From the NCBI RefSeq assembly GCF_900112395.1, contig NZ_FOLN01000008.1, forward strand, positions 151,665 to 215,664: a stretch of 64,000 nt of DNA, in the 5' to 3' direction. Below the pieces are notes generated by a model, which searched no databases, was not told the DNA's origin, and was given only the letters and a program-made list of their open reading frames with translations. This document shows, piece after piece, positions 7,810-16,318 of the stretch (the first letter of the stretch is position 1; each line of letters begins with the position of its first letter). This DNA comes from Algibacter lectus (GTDB lineage: Bacteria; Bacteroidota; Bacteroidia; Flavobacteriales; Flavobacteriaceae). The position numbers and the translations under genes are program-made.

Positions 7810-9834
7810 TTGATATCACCAGCATCCATAGATTTAGTATTTGAAACCGCCCGAGTAGAGGAGGTTATTGGCGATTTTGTAAACTTAAAAAAAGCAGGAA
7901 GTAATTTTAAAGGGTTAAGCCCTTTTAGTGACGAGCGCTCGCCAAGTTTTGTGGTATCGCCAGTGAAGCAAATCTGGAAAGATTTTTCAACAGGAAAAGG
8001 CGGTACATCTGTGTCTTTTTTAATGGAGCATGAGCATTTTACTTATCCGGAAGCGATAAAATATTTAGCAAAAAAATATAATATCGAAATAGAAGAAACC
8101 GAGCAATCTAATGAACAAAAAGAGCAGGCTAATGAGCGTGAAAGTTTGTATTTGGTTAGTGAATTCGCAAACACCTACTTTCAGAAAATTCTTCATAAAA
8201 CAGACCAAGGAAAATCTATTGGTTTAAGTTATTTTAAAGAGCGCGGTTTTACAGAAGAAACTATTAAAAAATTCGATTTAGGATATTCGCTAAACGAATG
8301 GCAAGGTTTTACCGATGAGGCTTTGAAACAAGGCTATAATATCGATTATTTAGCAAAAACAGGGTTAACCATTGTTAAAGGAGATAAGCGTTTCGATCGT
8401 TTTAAAGGTCGTGTGTTGTTTCCTATAAAAAGTATGAGTGGCCGTGTGTTAGGTTTTGGTGGTCGTATTTTGGTGCTTGATAAAAAAGCAGCGAAGTATA
8501 TGAATTCGCCAGAAAGTGATATCTACCATAAAAGTAAGGTGTTGTATGGTATTTATCATGCTAAGCAAAGTATTGCAAAAGAAGATAACTGTTATTTGGT
8601 TGAGGGTTATACCGATGTGATTCAGTTTCATCAAACAGGTATAACAAATGTTGTGGCATCTTCTGGTACGGCATTAACACCAGATCAAATTAGATTAATA
8701 AATAGGCTTACCAAAAATATTACGGTCCTTTTTGATGGGGATGCAGCAGGTATGCGAGCGTCGCTACGTGGTATCGATTTAATTTTAGAGCAAGGCATGA
8801 ACGTTAAGGTGTGTACCTTCCCAGAAGGTGAAGATCCTGATAGTTTTGCAAAACAAAATACATTAGAGGAAGTTTCTACATATTTAACTGAAAATGCTAA
8901 AGATTTTATTCAATTTAAAGCATCTATTTTATTCGAAGAATCTAAAAACGATCCGATTAAAAAAGCAGATACGGTTAGAGATATTGTAAATAGTATTTCT
9001 AAAATTCCAGACCAGATAAAGAAGGAAATTTACATTCAAGAATGTGCGCGTATCATGGATATGAGTGAATCTGTATTATTCAGCACACTTGCGCAAATTA
9101 ATAGTAAAACAGCCAAAGATAATAGCTCGAAGCCAGCAACTAATAAACAGAATTATAACATGGATCCGAATATGGATCCAAATCAAGACCCAAGAGAAGG
9201 TCCTCCGGATAATTATCCGTTTGAGGTGATTACAAATAAAGAGCCTGTAAAAAAAGTAGATGTTCAGTATCTTTTAGAACGAAAGATTATTGAAGTGCTT
9301 CTGCTTTATGGTAATGAGGTAGAGGAGTTTGAAGATTTAGTTTTGAAAGAAAATGAAAAAGGCGATTTGGTTTTAGAACCTGTTGTGCATGAGGCAAAAG
9401 TATTCGAAAAGGTGTTTTTAGATTTGCAGGATGATGAAATGGAGTTTACAAATACACAATTTAAGGAGCTTTATTACACCATTATTGATAGATTAAATCA
9501 GGATACGAAGTTTGAGTTAAAGACCTTCATCAATACCGTAAGTACAGATATGTCTAGCGAAATTACTACTATTTTAATGGATGATGATCGCTATGCGCTA
9601 GACGATTGGAATAGAATGAATATTTTTCCGAAGGAGAAAAAAATGAGTATAGCACAACTAGTAAGCGAGACCATACTTAATTTGCGTTGCTTTTTAATAG
9701 ATCAAAAAGTAAAAGAGTTTCAACAAGAAACGTTGCAAAATAAAAAAGACTCGAATAGAAACATACTAGAAGAAGTAAGAGACTATTCGGGTCTTAAAAT
9801 GTTGTTATCTCGAAAATTAAACCGCGTACTATAG
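7810..9834 (+). CDS. dnaG: DNA primase DnaG with a zinc-less N-terminal domain
   Basis: 674 residues from a TTG start (MISPASIDLVFETARVEEVI, matching other DnaG starts). DnaG lays RNA primers at the replication fork with DnaB. The N-terminal CHC2-type fold is recognisable, but its four zinc ligands are replaced: Ser37 and Ser40 (SPFS for CPFH), Asp58 and Thr61 (DFST for CFGC). The TOPRIM core keeps YLVEGYTDVIQF and VLFDGDAAGMRAS with its acidic metal sites. An Asn/Asp/Pro-rich linker (NMDPNMDPNQDP) precedes the C-terminal helicase-binding region. The 3' end overlaps the convergent regulator gene by 6 bp. Confidence 0.96.
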   Translation: MISPASIDLVFETARVEEVIGDFVNLKKAGSNFKGLSPFSDERSPSFVVSPVKQIWKDFSTGKGGTSVSFLMEHEHFTYPEAIKYLAKKYNIEIEETEQSNEQKEQANERESLYLVSEFANTYFQKILHKTDQGKSIGLSYFKERGFTEETIKKFDLGYSLNEWQGFTDEALKQGYNIDYLAKTGLTIVKGDKRFDRFKGRVLFPIKSMSGRVLGFGGRILVLDKKAAKYMNSPESDIYHKSKVLYGIYHAKQSIAKEDNCYLVEGYTDVIQFHQTGITNVVASSGTALTPDQIRLINRLTKNITVLFDGDAAGMRASLRGIDLILEQGMNVKVCTFPEGEDPDSFAKQNTLEEVSTYLTENAKDFIQFKASILFEESKNDPIKKADTVRDIVNSISKIPDQIKKEIYIQECARIMDMSESVLFSTLAQINSKTAKDNSSKPATNKQNYNMDPNMDPNQDPREGPPDNYPFEVITNKEPVKKVDVQYLLERKIIEVLLLYGNEVEEFEDLVLKENEKGDLVLEPVVHEAKVFEKVFLDLQDDEMEFTNTQFKELYYTIIDRLNQDTKFELKTFINTVSTDMSSEITTILMDDDRYALDDWNRMNIFPKEKKMSIAQLVSETILNLRCFLIDQKVKEFQQETLQNKKDSNRNILEEVRDYSGLKMLLSRKLNRVL

Positions 9835-10479
9835 GTGTTCTGCTAGTTTCGCTTGGTTAACTAAATCAATAAGGTTTGTTACTTTAAGCTTACGCATTAA
9901 ACGCGCTTTGTAAGTACTTACTGTTTTTTCGTTAATGTCTAATTCTTTAGAGATTTCTTTGTTTTTTCTACCGATAGTTAAAAGCTTTAAAACTTCAGCT
10001 TCTCTAGTGGATAACTTTTTGTAAAACGTTCCAGAGCCTTTATTCACTCTGTTCCCAAACGCTAGTTGTTGGGTTAGGTCATTACTTAAATAAATACCAC
10101 CATCGTAAACTTTTAAAATAGCTTCGTTGATAGTAATCACATTTACAGATTTATGGATAAATCCAGAAGCTCCTGCTTTAATAGCATTTATAGCATAAAC
10201 TTCTTCAGGTTCACCGCTAAAAATCACGGTTTTAATGTCGGGGAAATCATTTTTTAAATAACGTAAAAGGGTTAAACCATTAAGCTTAGGGAAATCAGCT
10301 TCAGTTAAAATAATGTCCACTTCGTTTTTTCTAATGAAATCTAAGATGTCATTTCCATCTTGTAAACTTCCAACAATTTCGATGTTTGGTGAGGCAGAAA
10401 AAAGCACCTCTAGTCCCTTCCTAGTAATAGGATGGTTGTCTGCTATTAATAATTTTATCATAATTTTCCGAGCTTTCAT
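9829..10479 (-). CDS. NarL/FixJ-type response regulator with Glu at the phosphoacceptor position
   Basis: 216 residues from the upstream ATG. The second in-frame ATG (10461, MIKLLIADNHPITRK) may be the true start because the receiver domain begins there. The receiver domain (7-125) aligns with NarL, but the phosphorylated Asp is Glu60 (ILTEADFPKLNG against LLDLNMPGMNG). FSG and HKS supply the switch Ser and Lys. A LuxR-type HTH follows (150-212: LSTREAEVLKLLTIGRKNKEISKEL, ISEKT-like NEKTVSTYKARLMRKL). It binds DNA, but no kinase gene is nearby. A constitutive, phosphorylation-independent mode is possible but not shown. Confidence 0.88.
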   Translation of the reverse strand: MKARKIMIKLLIADNHPITRKGLEVLFSASPNIEIVGSLQDGNDILDFIRKNEVDIILTEADFPKLNGLTLLRYLKNDFPDIKTVIFSGEPEEVYAINAIKAGASGFIHKSVNVITINEAILKVYDGGIYLSNDLTQQLAFGNRVNKGSGTFYKKLSTREAEVLKLLTIGRKNKEISKELDINEKTVSTYKARLMRKLKVTNLIDLVNQAKLAEHL

Positions 10480-10561
10480 TGTAAAGGGTTGAGAGAATAT
10501 ACTACTTGAAAGAAAAAAGCTCGGGGGCTAAAGTATGAGTTTTTTACGTATTTTACAAAAA

Positions 10562-11350
10562 TTACATCAAATTATCAGGAATATCACAGATTGGGATGGC
10601 AATCATTTTGTGTTTATTACTAGAATTAAATCTTTTGTAAATTTTAAAAACTTCAAGCTCGCGTCCAGAAAATTCTGCAGCTGTTTTGCCAGCTTCATCC
10701 ATGGACATTGCCCATTCTAACTCGGGATACGAGGCTCCAATTTGATCTTCATCACTTCTTGTATCTCCAAAAAGCCCGTCGCTAGGAGCAGCTTTCATAA
10801 TAGATTCTGGAACTTCTAAAAACTCACCAATTTCGTAAACTTGAGATTTTAATAAATCTGCGATTGGACTTAAATCTACACCTCCATCGCCGTATTTTGT
10901 GTAAAAACCAACACCAAAATCTTCAACTTTATTACCTGTTCCTGCAACTAATAGTTTATAAAGTCCGGCATAATAGTATAAAGTGGTCATGCGTAAACGT
11001 GCTCTCGTATTGGCTAGTGCCATATCGACTGTAGCTTTATCTCCGTCGAAAAACAATTCAGATTTAAAAGACTCAAATACTGGCGTTAAATCGGTTCTTG
11101 TATCGCTAACATTATCAAAGCGTTTAGAAAGTTGTGCAATATGTTCTTGTGCACGAGTAACGTGGCTTTCGGCTTGGTGTATTGGCATTTCAATACATAA
11201 AACGTTTAATCCAGTTTTGGCGCATAATGTCGAGGCAACTGCCGAGTCTATTCCGCCAGAAACACCTATTACAAAACCGTTTACTCCAGCTTTTGTTGCA
11301 TAATCTTTTAACCAATTTACAATATAATCTACTACTTTTTCTGTTTGCAT
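10562..11350 (-). CDS. nadE: NH3-dependent NAD+ synthetase
   Basis: 262 residues from ATG 11350 (MQTEKVVDYIVNWLKDY). The frame is open to 11407, but that 19-residue extension is hydrophobic and unlike NadE. The enzyme makes NAD from deamido-NAD, ATP and ammonia. The ATP-pyrophosphatase P-loop SGGIDS is at 31-36, followed by the dimer helices, GTGNKVEDFGVGFYTKYGDGG and the flexible LWGDTRSDEDQIG-like loop (FGDTRSDEDQIG). No glutaminase domain is fused, so it is the short ammonia-dependent form. It is divergent from gldB. Confidence 0.96.
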   Translation of the reverse strand: MQTEKVVDYIVNWLKDYATKAGVNGFVIGVSGGIDSAVASTLCAKTGLNVLCIEMPIHQAESHVTRAQEHIAQLSKRFDNVSDTRTDLTPVFESFKSELFFDGDKATVDMALANTRARLRMTTLYYYAGLYKLLVAGTGNKVEDFGVGFYTKYGDGGVDLSPIADLLKSQVYEIGEFLEVPESIMKAAPSDGLFGDTRSDEDQIGASYPELEWAMSMDEAGKTAAEFSGRELEVFKIYKRFNSSNKHKMIAIPICDIPDNLM

Positions 11351-11443
11351 TTTAGAAGAGTTTTGATATAAGAATACTACCTTTGCCAACAAAAATACTG
11401 TAATCACTCAATTAATAAAAATTTAAAACGTTTAAGTTTTAGT

Positions 11444-12409
11444 ATGAAACAACTGTCATTAATAATCCTTGTTGCTATTTGTGTTTTTTCTTGTAAAAAG
11501 AAAAGTGATGTAGAATTGGCATTGGAGAACAACAAGATAGATATTTCTGTAGAACGCTTCGATCAGTTTTTTGCACAAACTAATCTCGAAGAATTGCCTA
11601 AATTAAAAAAGGCTTATCCGTTCATGTTTCCGGCAGCTATACCAGATTCTATTTGGATAGAAAAAGTGAACGATACTTTGCAACAGGAGTTAAGTGGTGA
11701 GGTTGATAAGGTGTTTGTCAATTATCAAAACACGGAAGAAGATCTAGAGGAATTGCTAAGTTATATTCATTATTATTTTCCTGAATTTAATACGCCACGA
11801 GTTATAACTACAACTAGTAATGTAGATTATAGAAACCGAGTAATTGTTACCGATACTATTGTTTTGGTGGCTCTAGATGCCTACTTAGGGAAAGATCATT
11901 ATTTTTATCAAAGTATTCCAAAATACATTTCGGAAGATTTAAGGAAAGAACAGATTGTTGTAGATGTTGCTGAAGAATATGCTAAGAAACATGTTTTTCA
12001 ACCGGAAAGAAAAACACTTTTAGATGAAATGATCTATTTTGGTAAAATTCTATATTTTAAAGATCAGGTTATTCCTTTTAAGTTAGAAAACGAACGAATA
12101 AGCTACACTCAAGACGAGTTAACTTGGGTTAAAAATAACGAAAGTTCTGTTTGGCAATATTTTGTAGAACGTGAATTATTATACAGTACAAATTCTAAAT
12201 TACCTAACCGTTTTATAAACCCAGCTCCATTTTCTAAATTTTATTTAGAAGGCATAGATGGCGAATCTCCCGGGAAGATCGGGCAGTACATAGGTTGGCA
12301 AATAGTGAGAGCATACATGGATAACAACGACACATCTTTTAAAGATATGTTGATTATGAATGCCGAAGAACTCTTTAATAAATCAAAATTTAAACCAAAA
12401 AAAAAGTAA
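11444..12409 (+). CDS. gldB: Gliding motility lipoprotein GldB
   Basis: 321 residues with a signal peptide and lipobox ending at Cys17 (ICVFSC) followed by KKK. GldB is one of the core proteins for gliding in Flavobacteria and is thought to support the T9SS/gliding motor in the envelope. The conserved features ISVERFDQFF, YPFMFP, YIHYYFPEF, VLVALDAYLG and the C-terminal ESPGKIGQYIGWQIVRAYM identify it. The stop overlaps the gldC start by one base, so both are translated from one mRNA, as in other flavobacteria. Confidence 0.95.
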   Translation: MKQLSLIILVAICVFSCKKKSDVELALENNKIDISVERFDQFFAQTNLEELPKLKKAYPFMFPAAIPDSIWIEKVNDTLQQELSGEVDKVFVNYQNTEEDLEELLSYIHYYFPEFNTPRVITTTSNVDYRNRVIVTDTIVLVALDAYLGKDHYFYQSIPKYISEDLRKEQIVVDVAEEYAKKHVFQPERKTLLDEMIYFGKILYFKDQVIPFKLENERISYTQDELTWVKNNESSVWQYFVERELLYSTNSKLPNRFINPAPFSKFYLEGIDGESPGKIGQYIGWQIVRAYMDNNDTSFKDMLIMNAEELFNKSKFKPKKK

Positions 12410-12741
12410 TGGCTAATATAAAATCTAAAATTGAATTAAATGTGGAGTTAGATGAAAATCGAGTTCCAGAAAAATTACATTGGACAGCCCAAGATGGAGG
12501 TATTTCAAATGCTGAAGCTAAAGCCATGATGCTATCGGTTTGGGATTCTAAAACCCAAGAAAGTTTACGTATTGACCTTTGGACAAAAGATATGCCTGTA
12601 GATGAGATGAAAGTCTTTTTTCATCAAACACTTGTGGCTATGAGTAACACATTTAATCGTGCTACGCAAGATGAAAAAATGACAGCAACCATGAAGGATT
12701 TCTGTGATTATTTTGCTGAGAAATTAGAGATTAAAAAATAG
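12409..12741 (+). CDS. gldC: Gliding motility protein GldC
   Basis: 110 residues. The sequence IELNVELDENRVPEKLHWTA, then MMLSVWDSKTQESLRIDLWTKDMP and the C-terminal helix MKDFCDYFAEKLEIKK match GldC, a small cytoplasmic protein whose loss impairs but does not always abolish gliding. The gene begins at the last base of the gldB stop (TAATG). No signal peptide is present, which agrees with the family. The paired arrangement with gldB makes the call secure. Confidence 0.93.
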   Translation: MANIKSKIELNVELDENRVPEKLHWTAQDGGISNAEAKAMMLSVWDSKTQESLRIDLWTKDMPVDEMKVFFHQTLVAMSNTFNRATQDEKMTATMKDFCDYFAEKLEIKK

Positions 12742-12954
12742 TTTTTCACGCATATTCGAAATTTTTAATTTCTTTTTACGTCACAAAGTAGCGGTGTAAA
12801 TTGAAAAAAAATAACGGCTTTAGTTGTAGATATCAACTTTTAGCTTACATTGTTGCGTTCAAAACTTTAGATTTTTCAATATTTAAGATGAAATTTAAAA
12901 CAACTTTTTAAAGCTTCTAAAATTGAAAAGCTAGTTATACTAATAAAAAAACAT

Positions 12955-13437
12955 ATGAAAGAAGTAAAGATAGAATCCACCTTATACGTTTATGATGATT
13001 TAAATGAAACACCTGATGATGTTGTTGCATTAATGGCAAAAGCTATAGAAGCTCGAGATAAAGCTTATGCGCCATATTCTAAATTTCATGTGGGCACTGC
13101 CATACTTTTGGATAATAATGAAATAATTACAGGTAGTAATCAGGAAAACGCATCATATCCGTCAGGTTTGTGTGCTGAGCGTACAGCAATATATTATGCA
13201 GGAGCAAAATATCCAGAAGCAAAAATTGTACGTATGGCTATAACGGCGGGTTCAAAAGTAAAAACAACGTTATCACCAATTCCGCCATGTGGAGCTTGTC
13301 GTCAATCTATTGCCGAATATGAGGTAAAACAAGATAGCCCAATAGAGATTTATTTTATGGGCGAAACAGGTAAAGTGGCTAAGTCGAATTCATTGGCTAA
13401 TTTATTGCCTTTAGGTTTTGATAAATCAGCACTTTAG
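12955..13437 (+). CDS. cdd: Cytidine deaminase
   Basis: 160 residues, the homotetrameric short form. It converts cytidine and deoxycytidine to uridine and deoxyuridine in pyrimidine salvage. The zinc site is Cys73 and the proton shuttle Glu75 in CAERTA, with the two further Cys ligands at 112 and 115 in PPCGACRQ. YAPYSKFHVGTAI and the substrate-binding NQENASYPSG are conserved. A 213-bp upstream gap has no other gene. Confidence 0.95.
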   Translation: MKEVKIESTLYVYDDLNETPDDVVALMAKAIEARDKAYAPYSKFHVGTAILLDNNEIITGSNQENASYPSGLCAERTAIYYAGAKYPEAKIVRMAITAGSKVKTTLSPIPPCGACRQSIAEYEVKQDSPIEIYFMGETGKVAKSNSLANLLPLGFDKSAL

Positions 13438-13538
13438 ATTTTTAAAAAATCAGTATTCGTTCAAATTATTTGAAGATAATTTAAAGGCGTTCTCAAATTA
13501 AGTTTTTTTAATATTTTTTTCACTTTAAGGGCAATGGG

Positions 13539-13570
13539 TTTTTACAATTACTTGCAATGTGTTACTTTTG
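13539..13570 (+). promoter_or_regulatory. Putative promoter for pdhA-pdhC
   Basis: A TACTTTTG -7 element is at 13563-13570. About 19 bp upstream a T-rich GTTTTT (13538-13543) stands where TTTG is expected. The start codon lies 34 bp after the -7 element. The -7 is a perfect TAnnTTTG; the -33 is weak. Confidence 0.55.
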
Positions 13571-13603
13571 TCTTTCGCGAAATAAAAACATTAATACTAG
13601 TCG

Positions 13604-14602
13604 ATGCAAAAAATCACAAAAGAGGTTTACCTCAAATGGTATGAAGACATGTTATTCTGGAGAAAGTTTGAAGACAAGCTAGCTGCCGTTTACATTCAAC
13701 AAAAAGTAAGAGGATTTCTTCACTTATACAATGGTCAAGAAGCTGTTTTAGCAGGTGCTTTGCACGCTATGGATTTGACTAAAGATAAAATGATAACTGC
13801 TTATCGTAATCACGTTCAACCTATTGGTATGGGAGTAGATCCTAAACGTGTTATGGCAGAATTATATGGAAAAGTAACGGGAACGTCTCAAGGTATGGGA
13901 GGTTCTATGCATATTTTTTCTAAAGAATTTCGTTTTTATGGTGGTCACGGTATTGTTGGTGGTCAAATTCCTTTAGGAGCAGGTATTGCATTTGGCGATA
14001 AGTATCATGGTAGCGATGCTGTAACTTTATGTTGTTTTGGTGATGGTGCTGCAAGACAAGGTTCTCTTCACGAAGCATTCAACTTAGCAATGCTTTGGAA
14101 ATTACCAGTGGTATTTGTTTGTGAAAACAACGGTTATGCTATGGGAACTTCAGTAGAAAGAACAGCGAATCATACTGATATCTGGAAATTAGGTTTAGGT
14201 TATGACATGCCTTGCGGGCCTGTAGATGGTATGAACCCAATTAAAGTTGCTGAAGCTTTTGATGAAGCTATTCAAAGAGGTCGTCGTGGTGATGGTCCAA
14301 CTTTCTTAGAGTTGAAAACTTACCGTTACAGAGGGCACTCAATGAGTGATGCGCAACATTACAGAACAAAAGACGAAGTAAAGGAGTACAAGAAAATAGA
14401 TCCAATTACGCAAGTAAAAGATGTTATTCTTGAAAACAAATATGCTACGGAAGACGATATTAAAATAATCGATAAGCGTGTTAAAGATCGTGTTGCAGAA
14501 TGTGAAAAATTTGCAGACGAATCTCCATATCCAGAAAAGCAACAGCTTTACGATATGGTATACGAACAAGAAGATTATCCATTTATACAACACAAAATAT
14601 AA
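13604..14602 (+). CDS. pdhA: Pyruvate dehydrogenase E1 component, alpha subunit
   Basis: 332 residues. E1 alpha-beta decarboxylates pyruvate with thiamine diphosphate and passes the acetyl group to the lipoyl arm of E2. The TPP/Mg motif GDGAARQGSLHEAFNLA to CENNGYAMGTS is present, as are the phosphorylation-loop-like RYRGHSMSD and YRNHVQPIGMGVDP. The gene is 3 bp before pdhC, so one operon. The beta subunit gene does not follow, so E1 beta must be encoded elsewhere in the genome. The alpha-only layout excludes a homodimeric E1. Confidence 0.95.
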   Translation: MQKITKEVYLKWYEDMLFWRKFEDKLAAVYIQQKVRGFLHLYNGQEAVLAGALHAMDLTKDKMITAYRNHVQPIGMGVDPKRVMAELYGKVTGTSQGMGGSMHIFSKEFRFYGGHGIVGGQIPLGAGIAFGDKYHGSDAVTLCCFGDGAARQGSLHEAFNLAMLWKLPVVFVCENNGYAMGTSVERTANHTDIWKLGLGYDMPCGPVDGMNPIKVAEAFDEAIQRGRRGDGPTFLELKTYRYRGHSMSDAQHYRTKDEVKEYKKIDPITQVKDVILENKYATEDDIKIIDKRVKDRVAECEKFADESPYPEKQQLYDMVYEQEDYPFIQHKI

Positions 14603-14605
14603 GCT

Positions 14606-16234
14606 ATGGCAATAGTAGTAAATATGCCTCGTTTAAGCGATACCATGGAAGAAGGTACCGTTGCAGCTTGGTTGAAAAAAGTAGGAGATAAAATTGAAGA
14701 AGGCGATATTTTAGCCGAAATTGAAACTGATAAAGCCACAATGGAGTTTGAGTCTTTCAATGAAGGTACTTTACTTCATATTGGTGTTCAAGAAGGTGAA
14801 ACTACTAAAGTAGATGAGCTTTTAGCTATTATTGGTGACGAAGGTGAAGATATTTCGGCGCTTTTAAGCGGTGGTGATGCTTCAGCGGAAGCGACTGAAG
14901 AAAAAACAGAGGAAGCTGCTCCAGCAGTAGAAGAAACTAAAGACGAAGCGCCAGCATCGGCAGAATTGCCAGAAGGTGTTATAGTTGTTACCATGCCACG
15001 TTTAAGTGATACCATGGAAGAAGGTACTGTTGCAACTTGGTTGAAAAAAGTAGGTGATAGCGTTGAAGAAGGCGATATTTTAGCTGAAATTGAAACGGAT
15101 AAAGCAACAATGGAATTTGAATCATTCCAATCTGGTACTTTATTATATGTAGGTCTACAAGAAGGCGATTCTGCAAAAGTAGATGAGCTTTTAGCTATTA
15201 TTGGCCCTGCAGGAACAGATGTTTCTGGAGTTGCTTCTAGTTTTAGTACGGCTGTACCGGCTGCTAAAGTAGACGCTCCAAAAACTGAAGCTAAAAAAGA
15301 AGCACCAAAGAGTGCTCCTGCACCAGCTACTCCTTCTAAACCTAAAACAAGTGCACCTGCTCCAACGCCAGTAACGGCAGATGGGCGTGTACATGTATCT
15401 CCATTAGCAAAAAAGTTAGCTGAAGATAAAGGTATTAACTTAACAAAAATACAAGGGTCTGGAGAAAACGGACGCATTGTAAAACGTGATATAGAAAATT
15501 ACGAGCCAGCAACTTCTGCGGCGGCAGCGGGTAAATTTGTACCTTCTGGTCAAGAAGATTTTGATGAGGTTGATAATTCTCAAATGCGTAAAGCAATTGC
15601 TAAAGCGTTAACAAACTCTAAGTTTTCTGCACCACATTATTATTTAAGTGTGGAGTTCGATATGGAAAACGCTATGTCTTTCCGAACGCAGTTTAACTCA
15701 ATTCCTGATACTAAAATATCTTATAACGATATTGTCGTTAAAGCTTGTGCTTTAGCGTTAAAACAACATCCTCAAGTAAACTCTCAATGGTTTGCAGATA
15801 AAATGAGATTGAATAATCACGTACATATTGGTGTTGCAGTAGCAGTTCCAGATGGTTTAGTTGTACCGGTTGTTAAGTTTGCAAACGAGCAGTCGTTACC
15901 ACAAATTGGTGCTGCGGTTAGAGAGCTTGCAGGTAAGGCTAAAAACAAAAAATTAACTCCAGATGAAATGCAAGGTAGTACATTCACTGTATCTAACTTG
16001 GGTATGTTTGGTATCGATACATTTACATCGATTATCAATCAGCCAAACTCTGCAATTCTTTCTGTTGGAAATATTGTTGAAAAGCCAGTGGTTAAAAACG
16101 GACAAATTGTTGTTGGACATACCATGAAGTTATCATTAGCATGCGATCATAGAACGGTTGATGGTGCTACAGGTGCTTTATTCCTTCAAACATTAAAAGG
16201 ATATATTGAAAACCCGGTAACTATGTTAGTGTAA
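14606..16234 (+). CDS. pdhC: Pyruvate dehydrogenase E2 (dihydrolipoamide acetyltransferase) with two lipoyl domains
   Basis: 542 residues. Two lipoyl domains carry ETDKATMEFES (Lys43 and Lys166), separated and followed by Ala/Pro/Glu-rich flexible linkers. A peripheral subunit-binding domain (VHVSPLAKKLAEDKGINL) lies near 275-310. The catalytic domain ends with the active-site ACDHRTVDGATGALFLQ. E2 forms the core of the complex and moves acetyl groups to CoA. The swinging arms are lipoylated by the LipB pathway, whose gene is at 7058. The two lipoyl domains are close duplicates at both DNA and protein level. A terminator follows. Confidence 0.96.
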   Translation: MAIVVNMPRLSDTMEEGTVAAWLKKVGDKIEEGDILAEIETDKATMEFESFNEGTLLHIGVQEGETTKVDELLAIIGDEGEDISALLSGGDASAEATEEKTEEAAPAVEETKDEAPASAELPEGVIVVTMPRLSDTMEEGTVATWLKKVGDSVEEGDILAEIETDKATMEFESFQSGTLLYVGLQEGDSAKVDELLAIIGPAGTDVSGVASSFSTAVPAAKVDAPKTEAKKEAPKSAPAPATPSKPKTSAPAPTPVTADGRVHVSPLAKKLAEDKGINLTKIQGSGENGRIVKRDIENYEPATSAAAAGKFVPSGQEDFDEVDNSQMRKAIAKALTNSKFSAPHYYLSVEFDMENAMSFRTQFNSIPDTKISYNDIVVKACALALKQHPQVNSQWFADKMRLNNHVHIGVAVAVPDGLVVPVVKFANEQSLPQIGAAVRELAGKAKNKKLTPDEMQGSTFTVSNLGMFGIDTFTSIINQPNSAILSVGNIVEKPVVKNGQIVVGHTMKLSLACDHRTVDGATGALFLQTLKGYIENPVTMLV

Positions 16235-16262
16235 CCAGATTTTTAAAAATCTAAATATAAAG

Positions 16263-16295
16263 ACCTGTTTCATATTATTGAAGCAGGTTTTTTTT
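16263..16295 (+). terminator. Rho-independent terminator of pdhA-pdhC
   Basis: ACCTGTTTCA (16263-16272) pairs with TGAAGCAGGT (16279-16288) with one G-T pair and is followed by a run of eight T. Confidence 0.88.
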
Positions 16296-16318
16296 ATCTT
16301 TAATTTTTAAATCGAAAT

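Noticed and set aside
14627..15176. Duplicated sequence in pdhC as a recent repeat or assembly error
   Set aside because: Two lipoyl domains are normal in E2 proteins and the copies differ at many codons.
14788..15477. Long minus-strand frame of 229 codons with Ala/Ser-rich translation
   Set aside because: It mirrors the repetitive lipoyl and linker coding of pdhC; the plus-strand product is certain.
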